NCBI GenBank assembly: GCA_026390595.1
Contig: JAPLFQ010000022.1
Coordinates: 124,001 to 188,000, forward strand
Length of the DNA stretch: 64,000 nt
Reading direction: 5' to 3'
From: Ignavibacteriales bacterium
GTDB lineage: Bacteria; Bacteroidota; Ignavibacteria; UBA10030
Part shown: one piece after another, positions 8,281 through 17,900 of the stretch
Numbering within the stretch: the first letter of the stretch is position 1
How the letters are laid out: every line of letters starts with the position of its first letter
Program-made: the position numbers and the translations under genes
Notes under the pieces: model-generated
The model's input: only the letters and a program-made list of their open reading frames with translations
What the model was told of the DNA's origin: nothing
Database searches by the model: none

Positions 8281-9279
8281 ATGACACACTATGCTCCATC
8301 AGAAACGCGATATGATTCAATGAAGTACAACAGATGTGGACGCAGCGGACTGAAGCTGCCGGCGATTTCGCTGGGACTGTGGCACAACTTTGGCGGCGTG
8401 GACACACTTGAGAACATGCGAGCAATACTCCGCCGCGCATTCGATCTCGGCATCACGCACTTCGATCTGGCAAACAACTACGGCCCTCCCCCCGGTTCCG
8501 CTGAAGAGAACTTCGGCAGAATATTGCGCGATGATCTGCGTCCCTTCCGCGACGAGATGATCATTTCAACGAAAGCCGGCTACCTCATGTGGCCTGGGCC
8601 GTACGGCGAATGGGGTTCACGAAAATACATGCTCGCAAGCCTCGACCAGAGCCTCAAGCGTATGGGGCTGGAGTATGTCGATATCTTCTACCATCATCGC
8701 ACCGATCCCGAAACCCCGCTCGAAGAATCCATGGGGGCGCTCGACACGGCCGTCCGGAGCGGCAAAGCACTCTATGCCGGGATATCCAACTATCCCCATG
8801 ACCTCACGCGAAAAGCGCATCAGATTCTGCAGGATCTCGGGACACCGTGCCTTATCCATCAGCCTGTCTACAACATGTTCAACCGTTGGGTCGAAAGCGA
8901 TTTGCTGCGCACTCTCGACGAGGACGGGATAGGGTGCATTCCCTTCTCCCCTCTCGCGCAAGGCCTGCTGACAAACAAGTACCTCAACGGAATCCCGCCC
9001 GACTCCAGGGCCGGCAAGCCGCATGGATTTCTCAGACCTCATCAGATCACGGATGACAAGGTCGCGAAGGTCCGTCGACTGGATGAACTCGCTCAGACCC
9101 GCGGTCAGACGCTGGCCCAGATGGCGCTTGCGTGGATACTCAGGCATCCTCAGATTACCTCCGCTCTTATTGGCGCGAGCAGCATTGCCCAGGTGGACGA
9201 CGCGGTTGGAGCGTTGAAGAAGCTGGCCTTCTCAAGCGATGATTTGCAGGTGATTGACAAAATTCTGGCAACCAGTTGA
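8281..9279 (+). CDS. yghZ: Aldo/keto reductase, YghZ/GPR-like (L-glyceraldehyde 3-phosphate reductase)
   Basis: This 332-residue NADPH-dependent reductase closely follows E. coli YghZ, which detoxifies methylglyoxal and reduces L-glyceraldehyde 3-phosphate. Shared stretches include ISLGLWHNFGG, GITHFDLANNYGPPPGSAEENFG (catalytic Asp and Tyr), STKAGYLMWPGPYG with the catalytic Lys, FYHHRTDPETP and FSPLAQGLLTNKYLNG. The C-terminal SALIGASSIAQVDD is the cofactor-binding segment. I chose the ATG at 8281, which follows GGAG; the TTG 12 bases upstream has no spacing for a ribosome binding site. Confidence 0.92.
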   Translation: MTHYAPSETRYDSMKYNRCGRSGLKLPAISLGLWHNFGGVDTLENMRAILRRAFDLGITHFDLANNYGPPPGSAEENFGRILRDDLRPFRDEMIISTKAGYLMWPGPYGEWGSRKYMLASLDQSLKRMGLEYVDIFYHHRTDPETPLEESMGALDTAVRSGKALYAGISNYPHDLTRKAHQILQDLGTPCLIHQPVYNMFNRWVESDLLRTLDEDGIGCIPFSPLAQGLLTNKYLNGIPPDSRAGKPHGFLRPHQITDDKVAKVRRLDELAQTRGQTLAQMALAWILRHPQITSALIGASSIAQVDDAVGALKKLAFSSDDLQVIDKILATS

Positions 9280-9869
9280 TTTTTGCCCAGACGCGATGTC
9301 TCGGGTGCCATCTTCAAAAAGATCTATCGTAGTAGTGATTGTCTTGGTTTCTAACGCAGAGACTATTTCCTGGTGAGAGCTTGAAAAGGGACAAACCACT
9401 CTCCCCAACACAAAAGCAGCCGCACTGAGGGGACTGTTCAATCTTCTGAAAGGATTCAGGCCAAGACTCCAGGAATCATGCGTCCCCTCTCGTGTGAAGG
9501 GACGCGGGGTGCGAGAGGGGAACGAGGGGTGTGTGCTCTTGACGAGTAAAATGGAAGATCATTGCACACACCCCTGACATCCCCTCTCCCTTGCGCACAA
9601 GCGATCGCACAGAGGGGACTGCTGAAACTCAGAGAAGGATTAGATCGACGCGCGAACCAAGGAATTGCGAGTCCTCTCGATGATGAGCACGCCGGTACGA
9701 CGAGCTCGTCAGGCGTTTGGCGTGAAATCCAGGCGGCGCTTTCTGGACTCCCGACAATAACGTTCGGGAGTGACAAGTTGTTTTTGAGATGAAATATGGC
9801 ATCTGGCTAACACGATCCTAACTGCGCACCGAAGCACATTCACAGAGCAAACAAACAGGGAGAAGCACA
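9280..9869. repeat. 590-base intergenic region with long imperfect inverted repeat and a ~50-base direct repeat
   Basis: No gene is supported. AGGGGTGTGTGC (9525-9536) and GCACACACCCCT (9564-9575) form a perfect 12-base inverted repeat, extended outward by GAGAGGGGA and its complement. Two direct copies of a phrase containing AGC..GCAC.GAGGGGACTG and ending AAGGATT occur at about 9408-9456 and 9594-9642. Near 9756-9770 CTCCCGACAATAACGTTCGGGAG is a small hairpin. The layout suggests a decayed mobile or REP-like element. Confidence 0.55.
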
Positions 9870-10367
9870 ATGACAACAACGATCGACAATTTAAAGGAAG
9901 CTTTCGCCGGCGAAAGCCAGGCGAACCAGAAATACCTCAGCTTTTCCAAGAAGGCCGAGCAGGATGGATTCAAGAACATCGCGAAACTCTTTCGCCTGAC
10001 CGCAGAGGCTGAGAAAATCCACGCTGAAGGACATTTCAAATCGCTTGATGGCGTTGGCTCCACGGCACAGAATCTTCAGGCAGCCATCGACGGCGAGACC
10101 TACGAATACACGAAGATGTACCCCCCGATGCTGCAGCAGGCGGAAACGGACGGACACAAAGCCAAGCGGATGTTTGCTTATGCAGTCGAAGCCGAGGCAG
10201 TTCACGCGAAACTGTACGCTATGGCACTCGAAGCGGTGAAACAGGGGAAGGATCTGACAAACGTGGAGTTCTATCTGTGCACCGTATGCGGTTACATCGA
10301 GATCGGGAAGCCCGCAAACGACTGCCCGATCTGCGGGGCAAAAGCGGAAAAGTTCATTACGCTATAG
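9870..10367 (+). CDS. rbr: Rubrerythrin
   Basis: Rubrerythrin is a cytoplasmic peroxide-reducing protein of anaerobes and microaerophiles. In this 165-residue copy the N-terminal four-helix diiron domain shows LKEAFAGESQANQKYLSF, AEAEKIHAEGHF and EAEAVHAKLYA, which supply Glu and His ligands. The C-terminal rubredoxin-like domain binds one Fe through YLCTVCGYIE and NDCPICGAK. The order is the standard one, not the reversed form. The gene is alone, preceded by a repeat-bearing spacer and followed by a strong hairpin. Confidence 0.95.
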   Translation: MTTTIDNLKEAFAGESQANQKYLSFSKKAEQDGFKNIAKLFRLTAEAEKIHAEGHFKSLDGVGSTAQNLQAAIDGETYEYTKMYPPMLQQAETDGHKAKRMFAYAVEAEAVHAKLYAMALEAVKQGKDLTNVEFYLCTVCGYIEIGKPANDCPICGAKAEKFITL

Positions 10368-10417
10368 ATCCTCGCTCATTATTGACTGCTCAGTTCGAAC
10401 TTCTGTAGCAAACGATA

Positions 10418-10456
10418 CCCCCGCCTGTAAATCTCAAGGAGATTGGCAGGCGGGGG
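10418..10456. terminator. Two-part hairpin between rubrerythrin and the cupin gene
   Basis: CCCCCGCCTG (10418-10427) pairs with CAGGCGGGGG (10447-10456). Inside it AATCTC (10430-10435) pairs with GAGATT (10439-10444) around an AAG loop. Only two opposed bases are unpaired. There is no proper T-run, so it may be a terminator of atypical form or an RNA-stability element for the rubrerythrin message. Confidence 0.65.
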
Positions 10457-10505
10457 TTCATATCAAAAAATCTCCGAACTTTCATTTCTTGCTCAGGAAA
10501 TAGAC

Positions 10506-10946
10506 ATGCGATTTCAGAAAATGACCCGGCTTCCTCAATTCCTCACACGTTTTGCCCTCCTCTTTGCCTGTGCCCTTGCAACTGCGGCCCAAACTGCGAT
10601 TGGTCAAACGGTGCCGGCAAAGCCAAGCCCCGTCGTCATCGACTTGAAAATGACTTCGTCCGAGTATCAGGAAGTCCTTGGCGGGCCGCCGAAAAGTGTA
10701 AGCATGGAATCCGGGCTCGTGACGCTAGCCCCATCAAAGTCGGGTCAGAAACACTCGACAAAGAAATACGAAGAAGTCCTGGTTGTTTTTTCCGGCACCG
10801 GCGAAATGCGAATTACGGGGAAACCGTCCTTGAACCTCAAGCCGAATGTCGTCGCGTACTGCCCGCCAATGACGGAACATTATATCGTCAGCACCGGCTC
10901 TGAACCACTGAGGTACCTTTACGTTGCATCGAAGGCACTGCAATAG
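10506..10946 (+). CDS. Secreted cupin-domain protein
   Basis: The 146-residue protein has an N-terminal signal peptide (FLTRFALLFACALATAAQTAIG) followed by a single cupin barrel. KHSTKKYEEVLVVFSGTGEMRI corresponds to cupin motif 1, with a metal-ligand His and Glu. PMTEHYIVSTGSEPLRYLYV corresponds to motif 2. The barrel probably sits in the periplasm. No reaction can be assigned; cupins range from dioxygenases to sugar isomerases. The start follows AGGAA seven bases upstream. The next gene, 84 bases downstream, is a secreted amidohydrolase. Confidence 0.8.
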   Translation: MRFQKMTRLPQFLTRFALLFACALATAAQTAIGQTVPAKPSPVVIDLKMTSSEYQEVLGGPPKSVSMESGLVTLAPSKSGQKHSTKKYEEVLVVFSGTGEMRITGKPSLNLKPNVVAYCPPMTEHYIVSTGSEPLRYLYVASKALQ

Positions 10947-11030
10947 GAATCAGGTATCGCGCTCTGACGCGGCGCGCTAACAGCTCATCAAACCAGGCCT
11001 TGGGGCTCCTTTTCTGTTGAGGGAATTCAG

Positions 11031-12752
11031 ATGAACTTGACTCTTGTTGTGACGCTCGCAATAATTCTGTTCCCAGAATTGTCCCCGGCGTTTCAACAGA
11101 ATCCGGCTTCACCCGTTGCAGACATTGTCTTGCGCAATGGGTACGTCTACACGGTTGACAATTCCCGATCCAATGGCACTGCCGTTGCAGTCAAGAACGG
11201 GAAGATCCAGTTTGTCGGGACGGATGACGGAGCGGCGGCGCTCACCGGCCCATCCACGAAAGTGATCGACCTCGCCGGAAAGATGATCCTCCCCGGGTTC
11301 ATCGACAGCCACTGCCATCCAACCGGCGCATACAAACATTTCTTCGAGATCAATCTCACAGGCCTGCCCACACTCCAGTACTACCTGAAAACGATCAGGG
11401 AGTTTGTCCAACAGCACCCGAATTCAAAATTCGTACGAGGCAGAGGATGGAGCAATACCCTTTTCCCAAAGACAGGGCCTGACAAAAAACTCCTCGATGA
11501 CATCGCGAGTGACATCCCGATGTCGTTCTCAGACGATGGCGGCCATGCCAAATGGGTGAATTCACGAGCCCTCAAGCTTGCCGGCATCACACGGGAAACG
11601 CCAAATCCTGCCGGAGGCGTAATCGAGCATGACCCTGTAACCGGAGAACCCACCGGAACACTCCGGGAAAGTGCCGAGGATCTGCTCGCGAAAGTGTTCC
11701 CCGACTACACCACCGAGGAAATGACCAAGGGACTCGAGGCGTATCAAACCATGGCGCTGGCGTTCGGCATCACCACAGCGCACGCCGCATCGCTCGACGT
11801 CGGGGGAAGTGACACTCAAGCCTACGAGAACCTCAGTCAGGCGTCGAGACTCTCGATGCGATTTTGTGGATCGCTCTATGTCAATCCAAAAGGAGGACCA
11901 GCGCAAGTTGCTGGTCTCGTGCAGGAAAGGGACAAACACAAGAACCCGCGGTTCCAGATCACCGGAGCGAAATTGTTCGTCGATGGAGTCGTCGAGGGGA
12001 GCACGGGGTACCTGAAAGAACCCTACCTGCACATCAAGGATTTCAGGGGCGAGCCTTTGTGGAAACCGGCCGACCTGAACACGATGTGCGCCGAGCTCGA
12101 TAGAAACGGATTCCAGATTCACGTACACGCCATCGGCGACGGCGCTACCACCATGACGCTGGACGCCATGGCGTTTGCAGCAAGCGTCAACGGGAAACAC
12201 GATTCGAGGGGCATGATCACACACCTGCAGCTCGTTGATCCGCTGGACATTGCCCGGTTCAAGAAACTCGGTGTCTGCGCAATTCCTCAGCCGTACTGGT
12301 TCATGAAAGACGACTACTATTACAAAATCCAGGTGCCCTACCTGGGTCTGAAGCGTGCCGACGAGGAATACCCGATGAAAAGTTTTTTCGATGCCGGTGT
12401 CGTCGTCGCGTCGTCGAGCGATTATTCCGTCACCATTCCGTGCACCCCACTCAATGCGATCCAGATCGGTATGACCCGATGCAAACTGGACCAGACAGAT
12501 CCGAACGAAGTCTTGTGGCCGGCCGAGCGGGTCACGCTCGACCAGATGATCGCCAGCTTCACGATCAATGGGGCCTATGCAAACTTCCTCGACCGAACAA
12601 CCGGATCGATCGAGGTGGGAAAAATGGCCGACCTCATCGTCCTCGACAGAAACCTCTTCGATATTCCGGTCACAGAGATCAGCAAGACAAAAGTCCTGCT
12701 CACCCTCTTCGAGGGGAAGGAAGTATTCAAGGACAAGTCATTCACATACTAA
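11031..12752 (+). CDS. Secreted YtcJ-like amidohydrolase
   Basis: The 573-residue protein belongs to the Amidohydro_3 branch of metal-dependent hydrolases. After a short signal peptide (residues 1-22), DIVLRNGYVYTVD begins the composite beta-sandwich. PGFIDSHCHP carries the first metal-binding HxH motif. FVDGVVEGSTGYLKEPY, HVHAIGDGA and ASSSDYSVT follow in family order and supply the later metal ligands. MADLIVLDRNLF ends the second half of the sandwich. These enzymes hydrolyse amide or ester bonds, but the substrates of YtcJ relatives are mostly unknown. A GH3 beta-glucosidase gene begins 16 bases after the stop, so the two are probably one transcript. Confidence 0.88.
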   Translation: MNLTLVVTLAIILFPELSPAFQQNPASPVADIVLRNGYVYTVDNSRSNGTAVAVKNGKIQFVGTDDGAAALTGPSTKVIDLAGKMILPGFIDSHCHPTGAYKHFFEINLTGLPTLQYYLKTIREFVQQHPNSKFVRGRGWSNTLFPKTGPDKKLLDDIASDIPMSFSDDGGHAKWVNSRALKLAGITRETPNPAGGVIEHDPVTGEPTGTLRESAEDLLAKVFPDYTTEEMTKGLEAYQTMALAFGITTAHAASLDVGGSDTQAYENLSQASRLSMRFCGSLYVNPKGGPAQVAGLVQERDKHKNPRFQITGAKLFVDGVVEGSTGYLKEPYLHIKDFRGEPLWKPADLNTMCAELDRNGFQIHVHAIGDGATTMTLDAMAFAASVNGKHDSRGMITHLQLVDPLDIARFKKLGVCAIPQPYWFMKDDYYYKIQVPYLGLKRADEEYPMKSFFDAGVVVASSSDYSVTIPCTPLNAIQIGMTRCKLDQTDPNEVLWPAERVTLDQMIASFTINGAYANFLDRTTGSIEVGKMADLIVLDRNLFDIPVTEISKTKVLLTLFEGKEVFKDKSFTY

Positions 12753-12768
12753 CTACGGGGCTCCCCCG

Positions 12769-14961
12769 ATGAAACTCGGTCCGATCCTGATCATCGCATC
12801 CGTATCACTCTCCCTGTTCACGCTCCGCGCTCAAACATCCGTCGATCACCGCACCGATTCCCTGATCGCCTTGATGACGCCCGATGAAAAAGTCGGACAA
12901 CTCGTTCAGTATAGCAGATCGTCCGCCGAGCGAGAAACGCTCCTGCGTCAGGGGAAGATCGGATCGTTCCTCAATATTACCGGCGCAAAGGCTACGCGCG
13001 AAGTGCAGCGCATCGCCGTGGAGGAAACGCGGCTGAAGATACCCCTCCTCTTCGGACTCGACGTCATTCACGGCTTCCGCACAACATTCCCGATTCCTCT
13101 GGCGACTTCCTGCAGTTGGGAACTTGAGCTCATAGAAAAATCAGAACGGGTCGCCGCCGTCGAAGCAACTGCGGCCGGCGTCAACTGGACTTTTTCTCCC
13201 ATGGTCGATATCGCACGTGATCCCCGCTGGGGCCGCATCGCCGAGGGGGGCGGTGAGGATCCGTATCTGGGGGCTGCGATCGCCGCCGCCCGGGTTCGGG
13301 GACTGCAAGGGAACGACCTGCGTTCCCCCACCTCGCTCCTTGCCTGCGCCAAACATTTTGCAGCGTACGGCGGCGCTGAAGGAGGGCGGGACTACAACAC
13401 AGTCGACATCTCTGAACGCACCCTTCGGGAGATCTATCTTCCTCCTTTCAAGGCGGCTGTGGATGCGGGAGCAGGTTCCTTTATGTGCTCATTCAACGAA
13501 ATCGCAGGAATGCCGAGCAGCGCGAACCGAAAACTCCTCACCGACATCCTGCGCGGTGAATGGAAGTTCAACGGTTTCGTCGTGAGCGACTGGAATTCGA
13601 TCGGCGAACTTGTCCCTCACGGGCTTGCCGCAACTCTCAAGGACGCCGCCGTACTCGGCCTCAAAGCCGGTATCGATATGGATATGGAGGCGAATGCGTA
13701 TCATGATCACCTCGCGACGTTGGTGAAAGAGGGACGTGTGAGCGAGACAGAACTGAACGAAGCTGTGCGGCGGGTTCTGCGCGCCAAGTTCCGGCTCGGA
13801 CTGTTTGACAATCCCTATAAGAATTGCGATGTCGACCGGGAAAAGAGAGACCTTCTTACAAGTTCCCATCGGGAAGCGGCCCGGGCAATGGCGCAACGCT
13901 CCATCGTCTTGCTGAAAAACACCGGCCGTCTCCTCCCCCTTTCCGGGTCCGTCAAGACAATCGCCGTCATCGGTCCGCTCGCCGACGACAAGAAGAATCC
14001 GCTCGGCTCCTGGCACGCAGCCGGCAGTCCGGACGATGTCGTGTCGGTGTTGGACGGAATCAAATTAAAGGCCGGGACAACTGCCCGCGTGGTCTTCGCC
14101 CGCGGGTGTGATTTGGAGAAACCGGCAACCGACGGATATGCTGAAGCACTGGCTGCCGCACGAGCAGCTGATGTCGTCATTGCAGTAGTCGGTGAAGCCG
14201 AGACGATGAGCGGCGAAGCTTCGAGCCGTTCTTCTCTTGGACTCCCCGGCAGCCAGGAAGAGCTTGTCCGCGCGTTGCTAGCAACCGGCAAGCCGCTGGT
14301 AGTGGCGCTCATGAACGGACGACCGCTGGCAATCGACTGGATTGCACAGCACGTTCCGGCGATCCTCGAAACCTGGTTCCTCGGTGTTGAAACGGGCAAT
14401 GCCATTGCGGATGTTATTTTCGGTGACTACAACCCCAGCGGCAAACTCACAACCTCATTTCCGCGTGCAACCGGTCAGGTTCCGATCTACTACAACCATA
14501 AGAACAGCGGACGACCGGCGAACGATACGGTGCATTACACTTCAAAGTACCTTGACCTTGAAAACACTCCGCTTTTTCCGTTCGGATACGGCCTCAGCTA
14601 TTCATCGTTTGTCTATTCACAGTTGGAGCTGAGTTCGAAGATTCTGAAGGAAGGCGGGAATCTACTTGTGCATGCCGTGGTGAAGAACACCGGAGATCGC
14701 GGTGGAGAAGAGATCGTTCAGTTGTACGTCCGTGACGAGGTCGCCAGTGTGACGCGTCCGGTCAAGGAACTCAGAGGGTTTCAGAAAGTCACCCTTGCTC
14801 CCGGCGAATCAAAGCGCGTCCAATTCACGCTGAATGCAGAGCAACTCAAGTTCTACGATCGCGACATGAAGTGGACGATCGAACCGGGAGCGTTCACAGT
14901 CTATGTTGGGCCGAGCAGCGCTGAAGGATTGGAGACCCGATTCGAGTATCAATCGCGATAG
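12769..14961 (+). CDS. bglX: Periplasmic beta-glucosidase, glycoside hydrolase family 3
   Basis: This 730-residue enzyme, BglX-like, removes terminal beta-glucosyl residues from oligosaccharides. A signal peptide occupies residues 1-21. The N-terminal barrel contains FGLDVIHGFRTTFP, DIARDPRWGRIAEG and LLACAKHFAAYGG. The nucleophile is in FVVSDWNS (D274). The second domain (about 375-560) contains GEAETMSGEASS with the likely acid/base Glu. PLFPFGYGLSYSSF leads into the C-terminal fibronectin-like domain, RPVKELRGFQKVTLAPGE. Start choice: the ATG at 12769 begins the signal peptide, while the earlier open frame overlaps the amidohydrolase. The giant PAS kinase starts 17 bases after the stop. 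Confidence 0.93.
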   Translation: MKLGPILIIASVSLSLFTLRAQTSVDHRTDSLIALMTPDEKVGQLVQYSRSSAERETLLRQGKIGSFLNITGAKATREVQRIAVEETRLKIPLLFGLDVIHGFRTTFPIPLATSCSWELELIEKSERVAAVEATAAGVNWTFSPMVDIARDPRWGRIAEGGGEDPYLGAAIAAARVRGLQGNDLRSPTSLLACAKHFAAYGGAEGGRDYNTVDISERTLREIYLPPFKAAVDAGAGSFMCSFNEIAGMPSSANRKLLTDILRGEWKFNGFVVSDWNSIGELVPHGLAATLKDAAVLGLKAGIDMDMEANAYHDHLATLVKEGRVSETELNEAVRRVLRAKFRLGLFDNPYKNCDVDREKRDLLTSSHREAARAMAQRSIVLLKNTGRLLPLSGSVKTIAVIGPLADDKKNPLGSWHAAGSPDDVVSVLDGIKLKAGTTARVVFARGCDLEKPATDGYAEALAAARAADVVIAVVGEAETMSGEASSRSSLGLPGSQEELVRALLATGKPLVVALMNGRPLAIDWIAQHVPAILETWFLGVETGNAIADVIFGDYNPSGKLTTSFPRATGQVPIYYNHKNSGRPANDTVHYTSKYLDLENTPLFPFGYGLSYSSFVYSQLELSSKILKEGGNLLVHAVVKNTGDRGGEEIVQLYVRDEVASVTRPVKELRGFQKVTLAPGESKRVQFTLNAEQLKFYDRDMKWTIEPGAFTVYVGPSSAEGLETRFEYQSR

Positions 14962-14978
14962 AGATCAAAGGAAATGCT

Positions 14979-17900
14979 ATGAAACCACGAGCCAGAAAAC
15001 AGGTCACGCCTCGCAAAGAGGCGAAACAAGCTCGGCACACCAGTCACACAACGTATCGCGGTTTTCTTGAGTCCGCCGGCGATGCCATCTTCCTCCTCAG
15101 CGGCGGCACAGGCAAGATCGTCGATGTGAACAAGGCGGCGTTGCGAATGTTCGGATTGCGTTCGAAGAAAGCTATCCTGGACGGGCAAATCGACGGATTG
15201 AATGCCGGAGGGACGCCATTCACGATCAAAGAGTTACATCGCCGGATGCGTCTCGCCTCGTCCGGGAAGCCGCAGAGGTTCGAGTGGTTGGTCAAAAAAC
15301 CGAATGGAACGAAGTTCTGGGTCGAAGCTTCGCTTTGCGCCACGGAGGTTGAAGGAGAAAAGCGCATCCTGGCCCTTGTGCATGACATCGATGAACGAAA
15401 ACAGACGGAACAGACGCTTCGCGAGAGCCGGGATCGATACCGCAATCTGATCAACCTCGCTGTTGATGGTGTGCTTGTCGGTTCATCCGAGGGGATTATC
15501 ATTGAGGCGAATTCATGCATGTGCGCCATGACAGGGCGGAGTCGCAAAGAACTCCTCGGCAAACACATAAGCAAAGCGTTCTTTGCGCCGGAAAGTCTGA
15601 AGCATACACCGCTGCGCTTTGATTTGCTTGAAAAAGGTGAAATGGTTGTCAGCGAAAGAACCATCGTGCGCCCGGACGGGACGGAAATCCCCGTCGAAAT
15701 GCGATCGAAGAAAATGCCTAACGGTACGTACCAATCGATATATCGCAACATCACTGAGCGCAAGCGGGCGGAGGAGACACTGCAGGAAAGTGAATCCGAA
15801 TTCCGCCAGTTATGGGGCGCCACAGTTGAGGGAATCGTGATCCATGACGGAGGTGTGATCCTGGAAGTGAATAATGCGATGTGCCAAATGTTCGGAATTG
15901 CCCGTGAACAAGTCCTTGGCAAATCGTTGTTTGCTTTTGCGCCACCTGAGTCCCGCGACGGCATCCGGGCACATGTTGCGTCAGAATCAGGGGAACGCTT
16001 TGAGACTCCTGCTCTGCGTGCCGACGGTACCCCGTTTACAGTCGAAGCATTTCCGAGTCAGATTTACTATCACGGCAAGATGGTGCGGATGGTAGCGTGC
16101 AGGGATATCACAGCGCGAAAACAATCCGAGCTTTCGCTCGCAAAACTGAAACAAGCGATCGACACCTCCGGCGAGGCGATATTCATAACTGACCGGGAAG
16201 GTGTTTTTACGTATGTCAATCCCGGCTTCAGTGACCTCTACGGGTATACAGGAGATGAGGTGATTGGAAAAGAGACGCCGCGCATTCTTAAGAGCGGCCT
16301 GCTGAACGAGAAGACATACGAACAATTTTGGAAAACGATATCTTCCGGCCAGGAAGTAAGAGGAGAACTTCTCAACAAGCACAAAGACGGCCGTGTGATC
16401 GAAATCGATGGATCGGCAACCCCTATCGTTGATGAGAACAAAAGAATTATCGGCTACCTGGGGATTCAGCGCAACATCACGGAACGCAAAAACGTCGAGA
16501 GGGCGCTGCGTGAAAGCGAAACACGTCTGCGCACCATCATCGATGCCGAGCCGGAATGCGTTAAAGTCCTCTCTCTCGACGGCAAGGTTCTCGAGATGAA
16601 TCAGGCGGGGCTTGCGATGCTTGAAGCAGAGTCGCTCGAAGAACTCCGCCGGCAGAGCCTGGCAGAGTATGTTGTTCCGTCTTGTCGTGACAACTTCCTC
16701 AAATACTTTCGCGATACTCTCCGCGGTCCGACCTCCCGGACCCTGGAATTTGAAGTCGTTGGCCTGCGGGGTACGCATCGGTGGCTCGAAACCAGTGCGG
16801 TCCCTCTGCTCGACGATCAGCAGCGGACAGCGGCAGTGCTTGGCATCACCCGCGACATCACCGAGCGTAAACGGGCAGACGAAGCACTCCGCGAGAATGA
16901 GGAGAAATTCCGCATCGCCTTCGATAATGCACCAACGGGCATGAGCATCATCCACCCCGACGGTACGTACGTCGAAGTGAATCCTTGCCTCTGTCAAATG
17001 TTTGGCTATACCAGGGAGGAACTCCTGTCTGGGACAATCAACAGGATCACCCACCCTGACGATGTCGAGCGCGGAAACCAGTGGATACAAAAGATGATTG
17101 CCGGCGATCTCAGTGAGCCTGAGTTCGAGAAACGATACATTCACAAGGACGGACACATCGTCTGGGGCCTCGTGCGGGCTCGGTGGACAATAAAGGCAGA
17201 CGGGACCGTGCTGATGTCCATCGCGCATATTCTGGACATCACCGAGCGCAAGAAGGCGGAAGAGGCGTTGCGTGACAGCGAATCACGATATCGATCCCTG
17301 ATCGAGGGCATCGCCGATATTGTTCTTGTGACAGACTTGTCGGGTACATTCTTGTTCTGTAATCCGGCATTCGAGTTGCAGACCGGATATGCGAGCCAAG
17401 ATTTTCATACACAGGAGATCACCCAGTCCCTCTATCACCCCGATGATGTTGACAAAATACGCACAATCATGGGCGACTTCATCCGGGCTCAGGATACAAG
17501 CACGGACATATTCGAATACCGCCTGCGACACAAGACGGGGAGTCTTTCCTGGCAGAGTGCCATCGCGAACCGGATCGTCTATCAGGGGAAACCAGCAATA
17601 CAAATTATCAGCCGCAACATATCCGAACGCAAGCGGGCGCAAGAGGCGTTGCGCGACAACGAAGAACGGATGCGCTCAATTATCGATCATGCTCCCTTTG
17701 GCGCACACTCGTACACACTGCAAGCGGACGGGCAGTTGATTCTTGACGGGGTGAACAATTCCGCAAACCGCATGCTCAACTTTGATCATTCCGCCGTCCT
17801 TGGAAAACGGATTGAAGATGCGTTTCCAGGACTCTCGGAGACCGTAGTTCCCGAAACGTATCGGCGCGTCGCTGCTTCGGGTGAGAGTTATTCAACCGAC

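Noticed and set aside
9756-9780. CTCCCGACAATAACGTTCGGGAG hairpin as a terminator of the aldo/keto reductase gene
   Set aside because: It lies nearly 480 bases after the stop, inside a repeat-rich spacer, and has only a weak T-rich stretch after it.
10443-10505. TTG start giving a longer cupin protein
   Set aside because: The AAGGAG is only one base before this TTG, and the extension would place residues before an obvious signal peptide starting at 10506.
15987-17228. 413-codon open frame antisense to the PAS kinase
   Set aside because: It mirrors the repetitive PAS coding sequence and contains no independent domain.
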